The position numbers were made by a program, and so were the translations under genes. Below the pieces are notes generated by a model that did not search any database, was not told where the DNA came from, and worked only from the letters and a program-made list of their open reading frames with translations. Below, piece by piece: positions 61,612 to 64,000 of a stretch of 64,000 nt of DNA. Positions within the stretch are counted from its first letter, which is position 1, and every line of letters starts with the position of its first letter. Source of the stretch: Desulforamulus aeronauticus DSM 10349 (GTDB lineage: Bacteria; Bacillota; Desulfotomaculia; Desulfotomaculales; Desulfotomaculaceae); contig NZ_FRAR01000022.1 of NCBI RefSeq assembly GCF_900142375.1, positions 45,772 through 109,771 of the forward strand, in the 5' to 3' direction.

Positions 61612-61636
61612 AAAGACGGAGAAAATCTCCGCCTTT
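61612..61636 (-). terminator. Terminator of cadC
   Basis: AAAGGCGGAGA/TCTCCGTCTTT stem (one wobble), 3-nt loop, then TC followed by TTTTT on the minus strand. Confidence 0.75.
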
Positions 61637-61660
61637 AAGATCTAACTAAAAACCTTTATT

Positions 61661-62023
61661 CTACTTATCATCATGCTGATAATGTGCTAGGGCTGTTTCG
61701 ATAATGATTTTTACACAGTGATCATGAATGGAGTAAAAGACCATCTTCCCTTGCTTGCGTTGCTTGGCTAACCCCACATTCTTCAAATACCGTAAATGAT
61801 GAGAGGCCGCCGCCACCGTTGAACCGATAATGGATGCCACATCACAAACACAAAGCTCGTCACGGGATAGGGCATAGATAATCTTCATTCTGGTGTCATC
61901 GGCCAATGCCTTGAAAATTTCCGCCAATCCCTCGGTGGCTTTGACTTCTGTTTTTAATCGTTCGACCTTCTCTTCATTAAAGCAAAAAGTTTCACAGGTA
62001 TCCGCCTGCTTTTCTTGAGCCAC
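61661..62023 (-). CDS. cadC: CadC/ArsR-family metal sensor
   Basis: A 120-residue winged-helix repressor with both CadC metal-site parts: an N-terminal Cys pair (DTCETFCFNEE, Cys9 and Cys14) and ELCVCDVA in the recognition region. These four Cys form the Cd/Pb site in CadC proteins. The HTH is GSTVAAASHHLRYLKNVGL. It lies upstream of cadA in the same direction. Confidence 0.92.
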   Translation of the reverse strand: MAQEKQADTCETFCFNEEKVERLKTEVKATEGLAEIFKALADDTRMKIIYALSRDELCVCDVASIIGSTVAAASHHLRYLKNVGLAKQRKQGKMVFYSIHDHCVKIIIETALAHYQHDDK

Positions 62024-62187
62024 AGGATCACCTCCGGGTAGATAACCGACCTTCGATTATAGAAACGTTCACTTTATCATTATAATATTCCCATTGTTCC
62101 CTGGACAAGAATTTATTATCTCCTGGTACCCCTCTAAAAATCGGAGCGAACCTACGAATAGCTTGCTAAGACCGAAGGAGTGAGCCA

Positions 62188-62283
62188 ATGGAGGAAGAAG
62201 ATTTAAGGGTAGCGATCCTCATAACTGCAATCTTTGCATTTGTTATGGGCTTACAAATCGTGAGAATTTTTTTCACGAGTTAA
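62188..62283 (+). CDS. Small single-pass membrane protein (31 aa)
   Basis: MEEEDLRVAILITAIFAFVM followed by GLQIVRIFFTS: an acidic N terminus and one membrane helix. AAGGAG lies 7 bp before the ATG, and a terminator follows after 25 bp. It is too short for standard gene finding but has every mark of a real gene. Its place beside metal ATPase genes could mean a pump subunit; that is speculation. Confidence 0.6.
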   Translation: MEEEDLRVAILITAIFAFVMGLQIVRIFFTS

Positions 62284-62307
62284 GAAAACCGGTAGTGCCT
62301 CCCATTG

Positions 62308-62346
62308 AAAAGTCCGCATTCCTTTCACAGAATGCGGACTTTTTTA
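62308..62346. terminator. Bidirectional terminator
   Basis: AAAAGTCCGCATTC/GAATGCGGACTTTT, 14-bp perfect stem with an 8-nt loop and T run, between the 31-aa gene and the convergent P-type ATPase gene. Confidence 0.9.
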
Positions 62347-62357
62347 TCTGCTGGCAG

Positions 62358-64000
62358 CTATACACTGACACTGGCCAGGTTGGATTGGTTGGGCTTAACC
62401 TTTGTCTCTGTGTAGGGGTCAGCCACCTTCATTAACCGCATACCGTTAGCAATGACAAGTAACGCTGCCCCGGTATCCGCAAAGACCGCCATCCATAGGT
62501 TGGCCATGCCCAGGAAAGTTGCTACTAGGAAGACCCCCTTTACCACCAGGGAGAAGCCGATATTCTGCTTAATCACCCCCAGTGCCTTACGGCTTAGGTG
62601 CATGGCATAGGGTAGCTTGGTCAGATCGTCTGCCATCAGGGCAATGTCTGCGGTTTCCAGGGCGGTGTCTGTACCGGCACCACCCATCGCAATCCCCACG
62701 GTGGCGGCGGCCAGGGCCGGGGCATCGTTTACACCATCGCCCACCATTGCTGCCTTGCCATATTGATGTTGTAACTGCTGAATGGCGTAAAGTTTACTTT
62801 CCGGCAGCAGTTCTGCCCGGTAATCATCAATGCCTAATTCTTCGGCAATGACTTTGGCTGTGCCGGCGTTATCCCCGGTTAGCATCACCAGCTTGGTAAT
62901 ACCTGCCCGGTGCAATGCTGCCACCGCAGCCCGACTGCTTTCTCTGATTTTATCCGCCACCGCAATGAGACCCAGAACCTCCTTACTGCTACTCACAAGC
63001 ATCACCGTCTGGCCACGATCCTGCAAAGCGGTGAGTTCTTCCTGCAGATGCCCCAGGGGGATATTTAACTCTGCCAACAAGCGTCTGTTGCCGATGTAGT
63101 ATGGTTCACCATTTATTTGTAACCCAGCCCCTTTGCCGGTAAAGGATTGAAAATCGGTGCCCTCTGGGATCTGAATATTCCGTTCCCTGGCATATTTGAG
63201 AATCGCCTCTGCCAGGGGGTGCTGGGAACGGGTTTCAATGGTAGCCGCAATCTCCAGCACCTGTTCTAAGGGAACATCCGCAGTAGGAATGACCGAGTTT
63301 ACTTCCGGCTTACCTGCGGTCAGGGTACCGGTCTTGTCAAAGGCAATCACTTTAAGGGCACCTGCTTCTTCCAGATAAGCGCCGCCTTTAATCAATACCC
63401 CTCTCTTAGCGGCACTGCCAATGGCAGCCACGATGGACACTGGGGTAGAAATCACCAGGGCACAGGGGCAGGAAACAACTAAGAGGATCAAGGCTCGCTC
63501 AAACCAGGGCTGAAAGGGCTGCCCAAAGAACAGCCAGGGAAGCACCGCAACCAGTACAGCGGCTATGATTACCGCCGGTGTGTAGTATTTGGCAAAGACA
63601 TCCACAAACTGCTGGGACGGTGCCTTCTGGGCCTGGGCCTCTTCCACCAGTTGAATGATTTTGGCCAGGGTGGTGTCTTCCACCAACTTGGTAACTTTCA
63701 TTTCAATGGCCCCTTGACCATTGATGGTCCCGGCGTATACCTCCTGACCAACGGTTTTCTCCACCGGCATGGACTCACCAGTAATGGGGGCCTGGTTCAC
63801 ATCGGTCCGCCCCACCACCACTTCACCGTCCATTGGGATACGTTCACCGGGCTTGACGATGATAAGATCACCCACCACCAGTTCCTCCACCGGCAGGCGT
63901 AGCTCTTGGCCAGCACGCCGTACCAGGGCCTCTTTGGGCGAGAGATCCATCAGGGCTCGAATGGAGTTACGGGTTTTATCCATTGTATAGGCTTGCAGGG
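62358..64000 (-). CDS. CadA/ZntA-type heavy-metal P1B ATPase (5' end outside window)
   Basis: 547 codons of a second metal pump are visible, and the frame stays open to the window edge (LQAYTMDKTRNSIRALMDLS), so the ATG at 63983 is internal. Visible motifs are TGES in APITGESMPV, SCPCALVIST, FDKTGTLTAGK and SQHPLAEAI. The N-terminal metal domains must lie beyond 64000. The CPC motif and family pattern again suggest Zn/Cd export. It differs enough from the first CadA to be a distinct paralogue. Confidence 0.9.
   Translation of the reverse strand, partial: LQAYTMDKTRNSIRALMDLSPKEALVRRAGQELRLPVEELVVGDLIIVKPGERIPMDGEVVVGRTDVNQAPITGESMPVEKTVGQEVYAGTINGQGAIEMKVTKLVEDTTLAKIIQLVEEAQAQKAPSQQFVDVFAKYYTPAVIIAAVLVAVLPWLFFGQPFQPWFERALILLVVSCPCALVISTPVSIVAAIGSAAKRGVLIKGGAYLEEAGALKVIAFDKTGTLTAGKPEVNSVIPTADVPLEQVLEIAATIETRSQHPLAEAILKYARERNIQIPEGTDFQSFTGKGAGLQINGEPYYIGNRRLLAELNIPLGHLQEELTALQDRGQTVMLVSSSKEVLGLIAVADKIRESSRAAVAALHRAGITKLVMLTGDNAGTAKVIAEELGIDDYRAELLPESKLYAIQQLQHQYGKAAMVGDGVNDAPALAAATVGIAMGGAGTDTALETADIALMADDLTKLPYAMHLSRKALGVIKQNIGFSLVVKGVFLVATFLGMANLWMAVFADTGAALLVIANGMRLMKVADPYTETKVKPNQSNLASVSV

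Noticed and set aside
1..64000. rRNA, tRNA, CRISPR arrays, prophage structural genes
   Set aside because: None could be recognised by eye on either strand.

Overview
The window looks like chromosome of an anaerobic, Gram-positive Firmicute. A Peptococcaceae / Desulfotomaculum-like host is my best guess, from the Gram-positive style promoters and ribosome binding sites, the ferredoxin-type oxidoreductases, the HesB-like selenoprotein, and the sporulation-type M23 peptidases with LysM and G5 domains. No rRNA, tRNA or CRISPR array was seen. A large part of the window is an accessory region in which arsenic genes, metal genes and defence-like genes sit among broken copies of themselves.

Region 1 (1-9.2 kb): the end of a MerR regulator, an Fe-S aldo/keto reductase, a DUF362 ferredoxin protein and a cyclase. 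Next comes an arsR-arsM-Cys-rich cassette with a WYL regulator and an isochorismatase-like gene. This block lies between two 266-bp direct repeats of the cyclase 3' end and IS-end remnants, so it appears to have been inserted between the cyclase gene and a DUF2089/SHOCT operon. Region 2 (9.2-21.3 kb): ordinary regulator-transporter pairs (MarR/MFS with a visible operator, EamA/LysR, LysR/AzlCD), mscL, an HD hydrolase, an 82-bp MITE, and an ABC-F gene with a leader peptide and attenuator.

Region 3 (21.3-41 kb): an island of cargo genes beside the fused remains of two tyrosine recombinases. A short palindromic site family (AGCTTCCCATAATCCATAT and relatives) recurs just after cargo genes, like the attC sites of a cassette array. 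The cargo includes DUF4238, a methyltransferase, a lipoprotein, a DUF4297-like nuclease with TPRs, a DUF3427-DUF3883 protein, and a six-gene overlapping cluster (metallo-beta-lactamase fold, trypsin-NACHT, two small proteins, radical SAM/SPASM, one unknown). It ends in a type II CBASS remnant (Cap5, frameshifted Cap3, truncated Cap2) whose front end, including the cyclase gene, was replaced by a broken arsN.

Region 4 (43.7-53.9 kb): a dense arsenic island with arsM, three arsR genes, acr3, a phosphoesterase, a radical SAM/SPASM protein, two UPF0718/ArsP-type permeases, padR, ccdA and thioredoxin-like proteins. One thioredoxin-like gene contains an in-frame UGA directly after a Cys and a SECIS-like hairpin, and is read here as a selenoprotein. 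Region 5 (54-64 kb): a chemoreceptor, two M23 peptidases flanking a HesB-like selenoprotein gene (second in-frame UGA), and two CadA-type ATPases with cadC. Together, region 4 and 5 products would sense As(III)/Cd(II), methylate or export arsenic, and export divalent metals.
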